A DNA stretch of 64,000 nucleotides from Actinomadura harenae (GCF_003696215.1 NZ_RFFG01000036.1:18228-82227), one strand, 5' to 3'. Shown: positions 44,058 to 53,064, counted from the first letter of the stretch. Numbers and translations: made by a program. The notes: generated by a model from the letters alone, not told the origin.

Positions 44058-44774
44058 TCAGCCTGATGCGCGGGCTGCCAGGACGGGGATCGAGGCGATC
44101 TTGTCCTCGGTCAGTTCGTCCCACACGATGCCCGAAGGGCGCGGGTGCGCGGGGCATCGGATGACTTCGTCGGGGGTGACGATCAGGTCGACGCGGAAGT
44201 CATGTGTCATCTCCGGGAGCGGCTCCTCGATCACCTGGAGCCGGTGCACGGTGGTGACGATCGAGGTGGAGGGGCTGAGCAGCCCGGCCTCTTGCAGGAG
44301 GCCCAGCTCGATGTCTGAATAGCCCGCCCCCTTGCCAAGCCGGGCGCCGTTCCGGCTGACGGCGACACTGCCGCAGACCACCAGGTCCACTGGCTGCATG
44401 TCTTCCACTCCAACCTGGGGAGCGGTGGAGACGATGTTGTGCTTGGCTGCGGCTTCCGCTGCCGGGCGCCCGAGGCTCTCCGGGGCGATCTCGTAGAAGG
44501 GCAGCTGGGCAGCGAGGCGGGGCACCGCCATGTAGACCAGCCGACCAGCTTCCAGTGCCAGGGCCCGGACGGGTTCCTGTGCGCGGTCTGGAACGGTCTT
44601 GATCACCTGGGCGCGGCGCCATTCCGGCAACGTCGCGAGGCGGCGGGCTGCTTGTTCCGCGCCGTTGAAGTTGGGGATGCGGCCGTGGACACCCGGTTCG
44701 GGGACCGCGTTCTCGCTCTCCAGCAGAGCCCAGATCCTGTCGCGGATCACCGTCTTTGCCTGATTGATGTCCAC
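44058..44774 (-). CDS. 5-formyltetrahydrofolate cyclo-ligase family protein
   Basis: 238 aa, ATG 44774 with AGGAG upstream; it starts 11 bases after the XRE gene and shares its operon. Family features: AKTVIRDRIWALLESENAVP, AARRLATLPEWRRAQVIKTV, LVVCGSVAVSRNGARLGKGA followed by GYSDIELGLLQEAG (the conserved GxGxGYYD-like site, here GKGAGYSDIE), and DLIVTPDEVIRCP near the end. The classical enzyme converts 5-formyl-THF to methenyl-THF with ATP. The altered GYSD site may mean a different substrate. Confidence 0.85.
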   Translation of the reverse strand: MDINQAKTVIRDRIWALLESENAVPEPGVHGRIPNFNGAEQAARRLATLPEWRRAQVIKTVPDRAQEPVRALALEAGRLVYMAVPRLAAQLPFYEIAPESLGRPAAEAAAKHNIVSTAPQVGVEDMQPVDLVVCGSVAVSRNGARLGKGAGYSDIELGLLQEAGLLSPSTSIVTTVHRLQVIEEPLPEMTHDFRVDLIVTPDEVIRCPAHPRPSGIVWDELTEDKIASIPVLAARASG

Positions 44775-44785
44775 AGGCGAGGCTC

Positions 44786-45949
44786 CTAGTTGGTCATGAG
44801 GGCGAACATCCTGTCGTGAACATCCTGCACTGCTGGCTCGTCACGCCAGGGGGCCAATTCCCTTCCCGCCTGGAACGCGACGTTCAGCCCGCCACCCCCA
44901 CGGTTCTGTTCGAGCAGGTCAAGCGCCTGGTGCAGGCGTTCGGTCGCTCCGTCGAGATCGCTCTGCCGCAGATGGGCGAGGGCAAGGTTCCCCAGGACGA
45001 TGGACCGGCTTTTGCGCCACGGGTGCAATGTGGCCTCGGTCTCCTCCAACACGGCTTGGGCGCGCCGGGGGTCTCCGAGGAAGAGGTAGCAGGATCCAGC
45101 CATCCGGCCATACTGCGTGGGGGAGTAGTGCTCGATCGCGGTGTCGTCCCGGCCTACCTTGGCGAACGCTTGCTCGGCGGCAGCCAAAGCCTTCTCGCAG
45201 GGCGCAAACGCCTTCATCATGGCGTGCGCTTCGGCAACGTGAAGCAACGCCAGCCCGGTCAGCACCTCGCTTGCGTGACGTCCCAGTCGGGCAGCTCGGC
45301 TCGCTTGAACGAGACCGCTCGCCGGATCACCCACCCCGTACAAGTCCACGTAGCTCATGCGCAGCTGGGCCTGCGCCTCCGTAACGACATCATGAATCTC
45401 CCGCGCCGTCTCCGCAGCTTGTTGGAAGTATCGGCGCGGGCTGAGGTGGTCGCGTCTTTGTGAGGCGTCCCAGACGAGCTGGCCCATGAACAGGGCGGAT
45501 CTCGCCTCGACAGAACCGAGGCTGCGTCGGATGGGCCCACCTGACGTGTTGTCCCGTAGATAGGTCACCTGTCCGTGGCACTGCCCCGCGTCGGCGAGCA
45601 ACAGAGCCGAAGGCGTCGCGTCGTACGCCGCATTCAGCTGCTGCACCCGCTGTTGCAGATGAGCGACGGTGAAGTGGTCGACGGCGGCGGGATTCCTGAG
45701 CGCGTGGTCGAGCCGGCCGTTGCTTTCCTCCTCGACGGGCTCGCCTTCGCCCAAGAGGTCGTCCAACTCGTCCAGGGTCATCCCCAGCACCTGAGCGAGG
45801 CGGGGCAGCTGGTACGGATAGGGGGCGGTCTCGGCTCGTTCCCACCGCCCGATTGTGGTTCGTTCTGTCCCCACTCGATCGGCGAGCTGTTCCTGGGTCA
45901 GTCCCATCGCGCGGCGACGATGAGCGAGCCGACGACGATCCGCAGTCAC
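44786..45949 (-). CDS. XRE regulator with TPR-like C-terminal region
   Basis: 387 aa from GTG 45949; the open frame to 46012 lacks a good start. The N-terminal helix-turn-helix is clear: RRRAMGLTQEQLADRVGTER, TTIGRWERAETAPYPYQLPR, LAQVLGMTLDELDDLLGEG. The rest is a helical tetratricopeptide-like array (RYFQQAAETAREIHDVVTEA, ASEVLTGLALLHVAEAHAMM, LALAHLRQSDLDGATERLHQ). Two 22-bp direct repeats 70-115 bases upstream are its likely operator. It precedes the folate cyclo-ligase gene in one operon. Confidence 0.88.
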   Translation of the reverse strand: MTADRRRLAHRRRAMGLTQEQLADRVGTERTTIGRWERAETAPYPYQLPRLAQVLGMTLDELDDLLGEGEPVEEESNGRLDHALRNPAAVDHFTVAHLQQRVQQLNAAYDATPSALLLADAGQCHGQVTYLRDNTSGGPIRRSLGSVEARSALFMGQLVWDASQRRDHLSPRRYFQQAAETAREIHDVVTEAQAQLRMSYVDLYGVGDPASGLVQASRAARLGRHASEVLTGLALLHVAEAHAMMKAFAPCEKALAAAEQAFAKVGRDDTAIEHYSPTQYGRMAGSCYLFLGDPRRAQAVLEETEATLHPWRKSRSIVLGNLALAHLRQSDLDGATERLHQALDLLEQNRGGGGLNVAFQAGRELAPWRDEPAVQDVHDRMFALMTN

Positions 45950-46020
45950 AAATGATCTCTCATCGTGGGAAGTCCAGCCCTCAAGACTGGTCGGCGAGTC
46001 TGCGCAGGTCAAGAGGCCAG

Positions 46021-46058
46021 ATGCATCATTCCTGCATCATAGATGCATCATTCCTGCA
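46021..46058. repeat. Two 22-bp iterons upstream of the XRE/folate operon
   Basis: ATGCATCATTCCTGCA occurs at 46021-46036 and again at 46043-46058, a period of 22 bases (two helical turns). Each copy begins with GATGCATC, itself palindromic. The low-GC block stands out from its surroundings and lies in the promoter region of the XRE gene. Confidence 0.8.
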
Positions 46059-46063
46059 CTGGT

Positions 46064-47009
46064 GCCTCCCAACGCGAACCGCTTTCGTAGAGGTCCCCAG
46101 GAACGTCCGCGACCCGAGTCACTGACAAACCGGGGAGAAGCGGTCAGGAAGCGTCGCGTCTCGCTCAACGACCAGGCACGATGCGCCAAATCGCTTCGGG
46201 AACGCTGCAGGACCAGGTCCTTCGCCGTGAGGGAACTCGGCCCGGCAACAGCCGACGACAAAACGGCCCCGGCCCGCCGCGGACACGGCGGGAGCTCCGG
46301 GGCCTAGGCCCGAAGGAGCTCGGACCCATGACGCAGAGTAGGACCTCAACACCCCTACCACGGCAGTGATCGCTACATTCGGCCCCCGGAACCGGCTCGG
46401 CCTGAAGCTTGCCGCACGGAACTCGGGACGGGACCCGCTCCGCGGTGCCCGCTTGGGCACTGGAAGCGGCCTCATTGTCCATTCCACCGCCGGCCTCACC
46501 CACCTTCCGGGTCTGGCGGTGTCTCCCAGGGCCGACTGCTCCGTCGGTCCTCGGTCTGCCACGTTGCCCGGGCCGCAAGGGTCCAGGCAACGTGGCAGGC
46601 CCCCTGCGTGCCGTGGCGGGAACGCCTCTCCCTTGCTGCTCCCGTCACGGCACGCAGGTCGCCCGTCCGCCGTCGCGCGTCACGTCATCCGAGCACGGCC
46701 CGGCCATGTCTGGTCTGGCCCTCGAGTCGGCTGCGCGGCCCACCCCCGCCCTGTCAGTACGATCCCGTCTGGGGGCGGGCCGTGCGGCTTCCCCCGGGCC
46801 TCGCAGACACCCCGCGCGAGTCAATCTTCGGCGGAACGTCCTGGCCCACCGGTCGGCGTGCCCTCCAAAGCGCGCGGTGTCCGCGACGACGCGAACCGCC
46901 ACGGCCCTCGGACCAGAGCAGCCGGCGTCGGCGTCGACTACGCGGCCGGTGGCTTTGGTGGGGCAGGGCCGCGGCTGTCGACCTCGCTCGACGGTCAGGA
47001 CGTGTCGCG
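46064..47009. other. Hairpin-rich gap of about 950 bases
   Basis: No supported gene; frames here are short or Arg/Pro-rich. It contains at least three strong inverted repeats. They are GGCCCCGG 46265-46272 with 46297-46304 (inner stem CCCGCCG/CGGCGGG); CCACGTTGCC 46559-46568 with 46586-46595; and CTGCGTGCCGTG 46604-46615 with 46646-46657. They may include terminators or a structured RNA. A gene-length frame 46062-46307 (plus) has no ribosome site. Confidence 0.55.
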
Positions 47010-47810
47010 ATGACCGTCGAGTCGCTTCAGGCGAATATCGCCAGCGTGCAGGACTACCTCCTGGGTGGCGGTGACAACTACGAGGTGGACCGCCGGTGGG
47101 CGGAGGAGCTCGTCGCCGATCACCCGTATGTCCGGGAGGCGCTCTGGGAGAACCGGGAGTTCCTGGAGGCCGGTATCCGCTACTTGGCCGGGGATCTGGG
47201 GATCGGGCAGTTCCTCGACCTTGGTACCGGTCTCCCGGCTCGGCGGAATGTGCACGAGGTGGCGCAGGAGTGCCGCCCCGACGCGCGGGTCGTGTACGTC
47301 GACAAGGACCACCGGGTGCTGATCTACGCGCGGGCGTTGCTCGTCGGCCTGCCGGAGGGCGCTACGCACCACGTCGAAGCCGACGTCTGCGATCCCGGGG
47401 CGGTCCTTGACGGGGCCGCGCACATTCTGGACTTTGATCGGCCGGTCGCGTTGGTGGCCACGGCTGTTCTCGACTACGTCGAGGACCCTGCGGCCGTGCT
47501 GGCGCCGTTGCTCGGAGCGCTCGCGCCCGGCAGCAGGCTGTTGTTGAGTCATGCCGTCAGTGGTCCCGCTGCCGACGACATCGCCCGCCGGTACCGGGAC
47601 GCCTTCGAGGTCGGCGTCGCGCGTACCCGCGAGGTGATCACGCGGTTCGTACAACCGTGGAGCTGGGACGAGCACGGTCTCGTCGACGTCGCCGGGTGGC
47701 AGGCCGGTGTCCGCGTGCATGCCGCCGGGGCTGCCGGTCAGGTGTCCTCGACGGGCCTGTTCGCCGGTGGTATCGCCTGCCCGCCCGAGCCGGAGGTTCC
47801 ACTGTCGTGA
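47010..47810 (+). CDS. PF04672-type SAM-dependent methyltransferase
   Basis: 266 aa from ATG 47010, AGGA upstream. Actinomycete-specific family with the signature VQDYLLGGGDNYEVDRRWAE near the N-terminus, FLDLGTGLPARRNVHEVAQE as the SAM loop, VVYVDKDHRVLIYARALL, and HILDFDRPVALVATAVLDYV. The C-terminal tail is shorter and different from the usual WRPD ending. Substrate unknown. It overlaps the next gene by GTGA. Relics of the same family occur at 10.9, 11.3 and 14.8 kb. Confidence 0.93.
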   Translation: MTVESLQANIASVQDYLLGGGDNYEVDRRWAEELVADHPYVREALWENREFLEAGIRYLAGDLGIGQFLDLGTGLPARRNVHEVAQECRPDARVVYVDKDHRVLIYARALLVGLPEGATHHVEADVCDPGAVLDGAAHILDFDRPVALVATAVLDYVEDPAAVLAPLLGALAPGSRLLLSHAVSGPAADDIARRYRDAFEVGVARTREVITRFVQPWSWDEHGLVDVAGWQAGVRVHAAGAAGQVSSTGLFAGGIACPPEPEVPLS

Positions 47811-48277
47811 TCGATGCGCATGAGGCACCTGCTGGGCTGCTGCACGACGCGGCCGCGCTGGCCGAGCGTGTTCTGAGCGAGCGTGTTCTGAGTAAGGGTT
47901 CGGTGCGCTTTCCGAACCTTCAGGTGGCCTTGTTCCCCGAGCAGGTCCGGGGCGGCGCGGTCGTGGGTGCGGTCGTCACCGCGTCGGTGCCCTATCGGTC
48001 CGAGGTCACCTGGCCGGGGGTGGGGCGGGTGCGGCCTGCGGATGCGACCTTCATGTGCCTGAATCCGCGTGGCCCGGCTTACGTACTGCGTTGGGGGCGT
48101 TGGCAGGTCGAGAAGGACACGTGCGAGTGGGTCGACGTGGCCGACGGGGCGGACGTCGACCGCGCGGCTGAGGCGATGCTGGCGCGGCTGAATGCCCACA
48201 TCGCCGTCCGCACCAGGCGGTCCCGGTCCTCGCCGCCCGGCTATGCCGCCCCGTCGGGTGGTCCGCCCGTTCGATGA
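47807..48277 (+). CDS. Hypothetical protein (156 aa)
   Basis: GTG 47807 overlaps the methyltransferase stop (GTGA). Soluble protein: LLHDAAALAERVLSERVLSK, NLQVALFPEQVRGGAVVGAV, MCLNPRGPAYVLRWGRWQVE, VDRAAEAMLARLNAHIAVR. A 15-base tandem duplication at 47865-47894 (GAGCGTGTTCTGAGC/T) gives the repeated residues ERVLSERVLSK. No family recognised; it is probably co-translated with the methyltransferase. Confidence 0.65.
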   Translation: MIDAHEAPAGLLHDAAALAERVLSERVLSKGSVRFPNLQVALFPEQVRGGAVVGAVVTASVPYRSEVTWPGVGRVRPADATFMCLNPRGPAYVLRWGRWQVEKDTCEWVDVADGADVDRAAEAMLARLNAHIAVRTRRSRSSPPGYAAPSGGPPVR

Positions 48278-48383
48278 CGGGTGCTGCGCGGGCCGCCCGG
48301 CATTCTCTGCCCGTTTCCGTTGCACGCCGCGGCGCGCGCTCAGTTGGTGGCCGCGCTTTCCCTTCGTTGTTCAGGAGACTGCT

Positions 48384-50348
48384 GTGTCCTCACTCCCCGA
48401 GCGACCATTCAGCGACCCCACGCCGTGGGGCGCCCCCACGCCGGTGAATGGGATCTGGCATGCGGGGCCTTCGCCGGCGCAGGACCAGGTCTCGCGCATG
48501 CCATCTCCTGGGGAATCATCGCTGGCCGGTTTGTCTCCCGCCGAATCCCCGTGGGATCCGGCGGTCTGGGCGACCTGCATCATCACCACGGGCCTGGTGA
48601 CGGCTGGGGGGCTGCTGCCTTCCGCGGCGGGCGGGTGGAGCCTGGCGGCCGCGGCGACTTCGGCGGCCGGGCTGGCCATGCTCGGGATGCGCCGGAACAG
48701 CGTGCGGCAGCGGTGGCTGCAGCACGAGCAGTACGCCTACGAGCGGGAGCAGGCGACCCTCCAGGCGAACCGCGTGCTGACCGGGCAACTCAAGGCCCTG
48801 CGGGGCCAGGCGCATGCGCTTCAGCAGCAGCTCGAAGAGGCAGGGCCAGCGTGGGAGGAACGCGAGGAGCGGCTTCGGGGGGACCTGGCCCTGGCCTTGG
48901 GGCATCTGGCCGATGAACGCATCCCTGCGGCGGTCGCGGGGGAGTTGCCGCCGATACCTCCACTCGCGGCGGTCTCCGATCCGCAGATCGCGGGGTTGCT
49001 GGCCGATGCCGAGCACGCGGCGTCGGTCGCCGCGACCCGCCTCCTACGGGACGCCAGGCTCAGCGAACACCCCGATCTGGCCGGGGACATGCGGGACGGG
49101 TTCGCGGCACTGCACAAGAACATGGCGGAATCACTCGGGGCCGTCAGCGCGCACATCGAGACCCTGGCAGACCAGGCCACTCCCCACGGGGGCGCCCCCA
49201 GTGAGGCGGAGCACCAGCTCACCGACCTCACCGGCAAACGGGTTGCCGGTGAGATCACCAGGCTTCTGAGCGAGGTCGACAAGGCGCAGACCGAGTGGGA
49301 AAGCCCCACCCACCTGCGTCACACCTACCGTGTCGAGCAGCGGACGATCAGGATTCGACGCCATATCGAGCGGACGGCGGTCCTCAACGGACGGTCCGCA
49401 CGCCGGTCCAAGCGCCCCGAGGTGGCGGCGTCGCTGCTCCGCATGGCCGCCGGGGAGGTCGACGCCTACCAGCGAGTGACGATCGGCCCGTCCCTTCCAT
49501 GGGTTGAGCTGGCGGGGTACGCCGTCCCCGAACTTGCGCTCCTGCTGGCCGAGTTGATCGAGAACGGCACCAAGTTCTCCTCGACCACCGTGTCGGTGAA
49601 CGCGATCACGCTGCCCGAGGGCCTGGCGATCGACATCGAGGACCAGGGGGTGGGCATCTACGAGTCTCACCTGAAGGAACTGAACCGGATGCTTGCCCAG
49701 GTGGGGCCGGACGACAAGACCGCGCAGGTGAGGCGGGGGCAGCTCGGGCTCATCACCGTCGCATGCCTGGCCGACAAGTACCACGCCAAGGTGGAGCTGC
49801 TGCCCGGCGCCAAGCGAGGCACGCGAGCGCGTGTACTGCTCCCCGCCAACCTGGTGAGGCTGCCGCAACCGCGGCCGCAGCCGAACACCGCCCAACACAC
49901 CGGCCCGGCCAGCACCCCGGTAACGCCCAGGCACGCTGCCCCGCCAGCGGCCAAGTCGAACGGCGCCACAACGGCCACACCGTCGGCCGCGCCACTGCCG
50001 CTGGCACCCGTGGCGGCGGAATCGACCGGGCCCCCATCCGGGCAGCCACCGGCGTCGCCCGCGTCGCCCAATCAGCCGGCCGCCCTGCCGGAACTGCCGC
50101 GTCGCCGCCCGGCGCGCCAATCGGCCTTGAACCGGCAGGGGGAGCAGGCTGCCCACGCCACGGCAGAGCAGGCGGCGGGGACCGATGACGTATCACCGTC
50201 CCCCGCATCGCCGCCCACGCCTGCGCCGCTGCCGACGCGCGGAGCGATGGGGGCTTTCGCCGCCGGTGCCTTGCGGGGCCGGTACAGCACCGGCGGGTCA
50301 CCGCCTCCCGCTCCGGCCCCCGACTCCCACAACGCCACCGAATCGTAG
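48384..50348 (+). CDS. Conservon-type (CvnA-like) sensor ATPase
   Basis: 654 aa from GTG 48384, six bases after CAGGAG. Two membrane segments near residues 55-100 (WATCIITTGLVTAGGLLP; AAAATSAAGLAMLGM), then a coiled coil (YEREQATLQANRVLTGQLKA, ALRGQAHALQQQLEEA). The GHKL ATPase follows: LALLLAELIENGTKFSSTTV (N-box), IDIEDQGVGI (G1), GQLGLITVACLADKYHAKVE (G2). A 150-residue Pro/Ala tail ends it. No His box typical of two-component kinases. This is the first gene of actinomycete cvn operons, which signal through a small GTPase; here the rest is broken. Confidence 0.88.
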   Translation: MSSLPERPFSDPTPWGAPTPVNGIWHAGPSPAQDQVSRMPSPGESSLAGLSPAESPWDPAVWATCIITTGLVTAGGLLPSAAGGWSLAAAATSAAGLAMLGMRRNSVRQRWLQHEQYAYEREQATLQANRVLTGQLKALRGQAHALQQQLEEAGPAWEEREERLRGDLALALGHLADERIPAAVAGELPPIPPLAAVSDPQIAGLLADAEHAASVAATRLLRDARLSEHPDLAGDMRDGFAALHKNMAESLGAVSAHIETLADQATPHGGAPSEAEHQLTDLTGKRVAGEITRLLSEVDKAQTEWESPTHLRHTYRVEQRTIRIRRHIERTAVLNGRSARRSKRPEVAASLLRMAAGEVDAYQRVTIGPSLPWVELAGYAVPELALLLAELIENGTKFSSTTVSVNAITLPEGLAIDIEDQGVGIYESHLKELNRMLAQVGPDDKTAQVRRGQLGLITVACLADKYHAKVELLPGAKRGTRARVLLPANLVRLPQPRPQPNTAQHTGPASTPVTPRHAAPPAAKSNGATTATPSAAPLPLAPVAAESTGPPSGQPPASPASPNQPAALPELPRRRPARQSALNRQGEQAAHATAEQAAGTDDVSPSPASPPTPAPLPTRGAMGAFAAGALRGRYSTGGSPPPAPAPDSHNATES

Positions 50349-50357
50349 GGACCTGTC

Positions 50358-50666
50358 ATGACCTTCACCCACGTCACCGGCCCCACCCCGGGCGTCCTCG
50401 ACGACGCCGACCTGGCCGCGCTGCTGAGCAACTTCCTCACACCCATTCCCAAGGTCGTCTCGGCGCTGCTGGCCTCGGGCGACGGCCTGCGCATGGCCGC
50501 CATGGGGTACGACGAGGGCTCGGCCGCCGCCGACCAGCTCGCCGCGATCGTGTCCGGCATGACCTCCCTCAGCAAGGGTGTCTGCGCGCTGTTCGGAGCA
50601 TGGGCGACGCCCCCTGGGCAGGAGGGGGTGATGCTCTTGTTCCCGACCCTCCATCAGGAGAGATGA
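50358..50666 (+). pseudogene. Roadblock/LC7 protein gene (CvnB-like), truncated
   Basis: ATG 50358. The N-terminal two thirds match the roadblock domain of conservon proteins: DLAALLSNFLTPIPKVVSAL, LASGDGLRMAAMGYDEGSAA, ADQLAAIVSGMTSLSKGVCA. After Leu-Phe-Gly-Ala the normal C-terminal strands (VVEM...LFVTAV.DG..L) are missing and replaced by a short unrelated tail (EGVMLLFPTLHQER). Normal length is about 130 aa, here 102. The following cvnC (DUF742) and cvnD (GTPase) genes are absent. Confidence 0.72.
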
Positions 50667-50834
50667 AGCGGATCGGGCGCGCGCGGGGGCCGGGCGGACC
50701 TGCGGGGTGGAACGTGCCCCTGGTCGGGCTGATCTCTTGGGGTGGCGGTCCGCCCTGTCCGGCAGATGATGTGCGCCGGAGCGTCGCCGGGATGTGCGGC
50801 CGGCGGGTGCCTGGGTGCCGAGTCCGGGGCGCGG

Positions 50835-51392
50835 TCAGGGGAGTGTGCTGATGACGGGCATGGAGAACCGCGCCCCGAACTTGGGGTTGCTGACCCTGCT
50901 CAGGGTGGGGCGGTCGGTGTTGGCTCCGGAGGTGCTCCAGTACACGGTGTCGACGCCGTTCACGGCGTTGCGGACCTTGCCGTCGGGCAGCAGCTTCCAG
51001 GACAACGAGGCGGGTGCGACGATCTTGCGGCAGAGCTTCGAAGTGAGCAGGATTGCCACGGACGTGATGCAGGAACCATCCAGGCCGTAGACGATGCCGT
51101 AGCCGTTGGCGTCGACGGTGCGCCGCTGCCAGTGCTGGGCGCGGTTGGAGTTGCTGCAGGCGCGGAGCATGACGTGCGCGGGGTCCCGGGTCTCGCGGGT
51201 GGCGCAGACCGTGTGGCCGTCGGACAGGCCGGTTCTGATCATGAAGGGCACCATCGGCGCCGGGAACTTCGCGACGTGTGTGACCTGCGCGTGCTGCGGG
51301 GTCGCCTCGGCGTCTGGAGCGGAGGCGGCACCCGCCCCTGCGGCCGCGACCGCGAAGGTCAGGGCGATTCGTCCGGTATGCGTCATGGTCAT
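50835..51392 (-). CDS. Secreted ricin-lectin-like protein
   Basis: 185 aa from ATG 51392, after GGAGG. A signal peptide is clear: MTHTGRIALTFAVAAAGAGA, with cleavage probably after ASAPDAEA. The mature part has four Cys and beta-trefoil-like repeats (GHTVCATRETRDPAHVMLRA, SNSNRAQHWQRR, GLDGSCITSVAILLTSKLC, LPDGKVRNAVNGVDTVYWS) with a QHW close to the QxW signature of ricin-type lectins. It probably binds carbohydrate outside the cell or serves as a secreted accessory protein. Confidence 0.65.
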   Translation of the reverse strand: MTMTHTGRIALTFAVAAAGAGAASAPDAEATPQHAQVTHVAKFPAPMVPFMIRTGLSDGHTVCATRETRDPAHVMLRACSNSNRAQHWQRRTVDANGYGIVYGLDGSCITSVAILLTSKLCRKIVAPASLSWKLLPDGKVRNAVNGVDTVYWSTSGANTDRPTLSRVSNPKFGARFSMPVISTLP

Positions 51393-51721
51393 GGCATAAC
51401 CTCCATTGAAAGTCACTGTACGTCACTTAATCGTCACACAATGCGCTCCCTGGTGGGGTTGGAACCGTCGAGCCGGCTGCCGGGCGCGACCGATCGGCCC
51501 ACCAGGAGGATCGGACCGGTCCGTAGCGACAGCGGTCTCGCGTGGGCCCGGCTCCGGGCGAGGCCGGCGCGAGTCGTCGAGCCGCAGGCTCCCACTCCCG
51601 ACGCACCAGCGCGCCCCTTGCCGGATCCGCCCCCCACGGATACGCCCCGCCGATTCAGAGCCATCTCGGCGCCACCACAGGTGAGCCCAACCCGCAGCAA
51701 CGGCGATTGCGTGACCGTGAC
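51393..51721. promoter_or_regulatory. Upstream region of the secreted protein, with GTCAC direct repeats
   Basis: 329 bases without a gene. Near its left end GTCAC occurs at 51412-51416, 51422-51426 and 51433-51437, i.e. on the same helix face 10-11 bases apart, just upstream of the secreted-protein start. This resembles the 11-base direct-repeat units of actinomycete PhoP boxes. The rest shows nothing recognisable. Confidence 0.45.
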
Positions 51722-52936
51722 CTACCACGGCGTCACTTGGGCTGGGTCACGGCTGGGAGCCCCGGTGACCAGTGGTTCGTTCCGGCGTGGGGAGGGTTCG
51801 AGGATTCCCGCGTAGGCGCGGAGGACGCGGTCGACGTAGGCGGGGTCGTGCTGGTTGTCGATCAGGTCCTGGTGGTGGCTGTTGACGTCCATTCGGGCAG
51901 CGTGCAGGGCGTACTGGTAGGAGGCGTCGAAGGCGCGGGAGAGCCACTGGGCGTAGTGGGTCAGGGCTTCGCTGACCTGGTGGTGGTCGTCGAGGGGGAT
52001 GTTCAGGTGGTCGGCGAGCATGTCGGCTTGGGTGAAGGCGTCGGTGATGCCTCGGGCGGGGCCGGGGTCTTTGGTGTGTGCGGCGTCGCCGACCAGGGCC
52101 CAGCCGGGCCCGTGCGGTTGCCGGAAGAAGTTCGGCTGGTCGGCGCAGCAGAACAGTCGCTCTTCTTGGTGGGCGTCTGCGAGTTGTTGTTCGAGTTCTG
52201 GAGAGGTCTGTCTCAGCATGCTGAGGTAGGTCTGCTGTCGGTCGCGATTGTCGATCGGCTTGCCTGTGCGAGTGAACGCGAGCCCGAGGAGGGTCAAGTC
52301 GTCGTGGGTCGGGATGCACGCGGTTCCCGCCCCCTGCACGCTGTAGAGGCGAAACCCTTGTTGGGGGATGCCGCTCCAGTATGAGTAGTAGGTGTAGGTG
52401 AGCCTGGGGTCTTGGCGCAGGTAGGGGGCGCGGGTCAGACGGGCGATGGTGGAGTTGCGTCCGTCGGCGCCTATGACAAGGCTGGCACGTTCGAGCTGCG
52501 GAGTTCGGTTCCGGGTGCCGTGGACGACCCCGGCCACCGCACCATCGCGCCAGTGAAGGTCCAACATGTTGCTGCAGGGGCGGAACTCGGCGCCGGCCTC
52601 GACGGCGGCCCGGACCAGGATGTGGTCCAGGACGAGGCGGCGGGGCGCGCAGCCTCCCGTGATCGCGCCCAGAGTGGGGGCAGGGCCCGCGAGGCGGACG
52701 CCCGGAGAGTGGAAGCTGAGGCTCGTCAGGGTCGGGCAGCCGGTGGCGAGGACTTCCTCTAGCAGGCCCCAGCGGTGAAGGTGGGCCAGACCGGGTTGAT
52801 GGACGTAGTGGGTGGACAGGGTGTCGCTGGGGAAGTGGGCACGGTCCAGCAGCAGGATCTTGTGGCCGGCGCGGGCCAGGAGCATCGCGGTGACCGCTCC
52901 GGCGCAACGCGCCCCCACGACGATCACGTCGAACAC
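51722..52936 (-). CDS. FAD-dependent monooxygenase (PF01494-like) in the TOMM cluster
   Basis: 404 aa from GTG 52936, five bases after AGGAGA. The N-terminal FAD-binding Rossmann motif is FDVIVVGARCAGAVTAMLLA. LERASLVIGADGRNSTIARL matches the DG motif, and GWALVGDAAHTKDPGPARGI the GD motif, of the para-hydroxybenzoate-hydroxylase/geranylgeranyl-reductase group. It lies 128 bases after the TOMM precursor, same strand, so it is a likely tailoring oxygenase. A fragment of its near-C-terminal region also occurs at 11.15-11.21 kb of this window. Confidence 0.88.
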   Translation of the reverse strand: MFDVIVVGARCAGAVTAMLLARAGHKILLLDRAHFPSDTLSTHYVHQPGLAHLHRWGLLEEVLATGCPTLTSLSFHSPGVRLAGPAPTLGAITGGCAPRRLVLDHILVRAAVEAGAEFRPCSNMLDLHWRDGAVAGVVHGTRNRTPQLERASLVIGADGRNSTIARLTRAPYLRQDPRLTYTYYSYWSGIPQQGFRLYSVQGAGTACIPTHDDLTLLGLAFTRTGKPIDNRDRQQTYLSMLRQTSPELEQQLADAHQEERLFCCADQPNFFRQPHGPGWALVGDAAHTKDPGPARGITDAFTQADMLADHLNIPLDDHHQVSEALTHYAQWLSRAFDASYQYALHAARMDVNSHHQDLIDNQHDPAYVDRVLRAYAGILEPSPRRNEPLVTGAPSRDPAQVTPW

Positions 52937-53064
52937 GAGTTCTCCTACAAGATCATTGGTGGCGCAGTGGGCGGCTGCCTGGCTCTCGTCAGGCATCCGC
53001 CCACTGCTAGATCACTGGGCACCGCCGGGTGCCCGGGGTTGACGCCGGGCACCTGGCCAATCGA

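Noticed and set aside
46062..46307. 81-aa plus-strand frame ending at a hairpin.
   Set aside because: No ribosome site, atypical composition and overlap with repeat-rich DNA; not enough support to call a gene.
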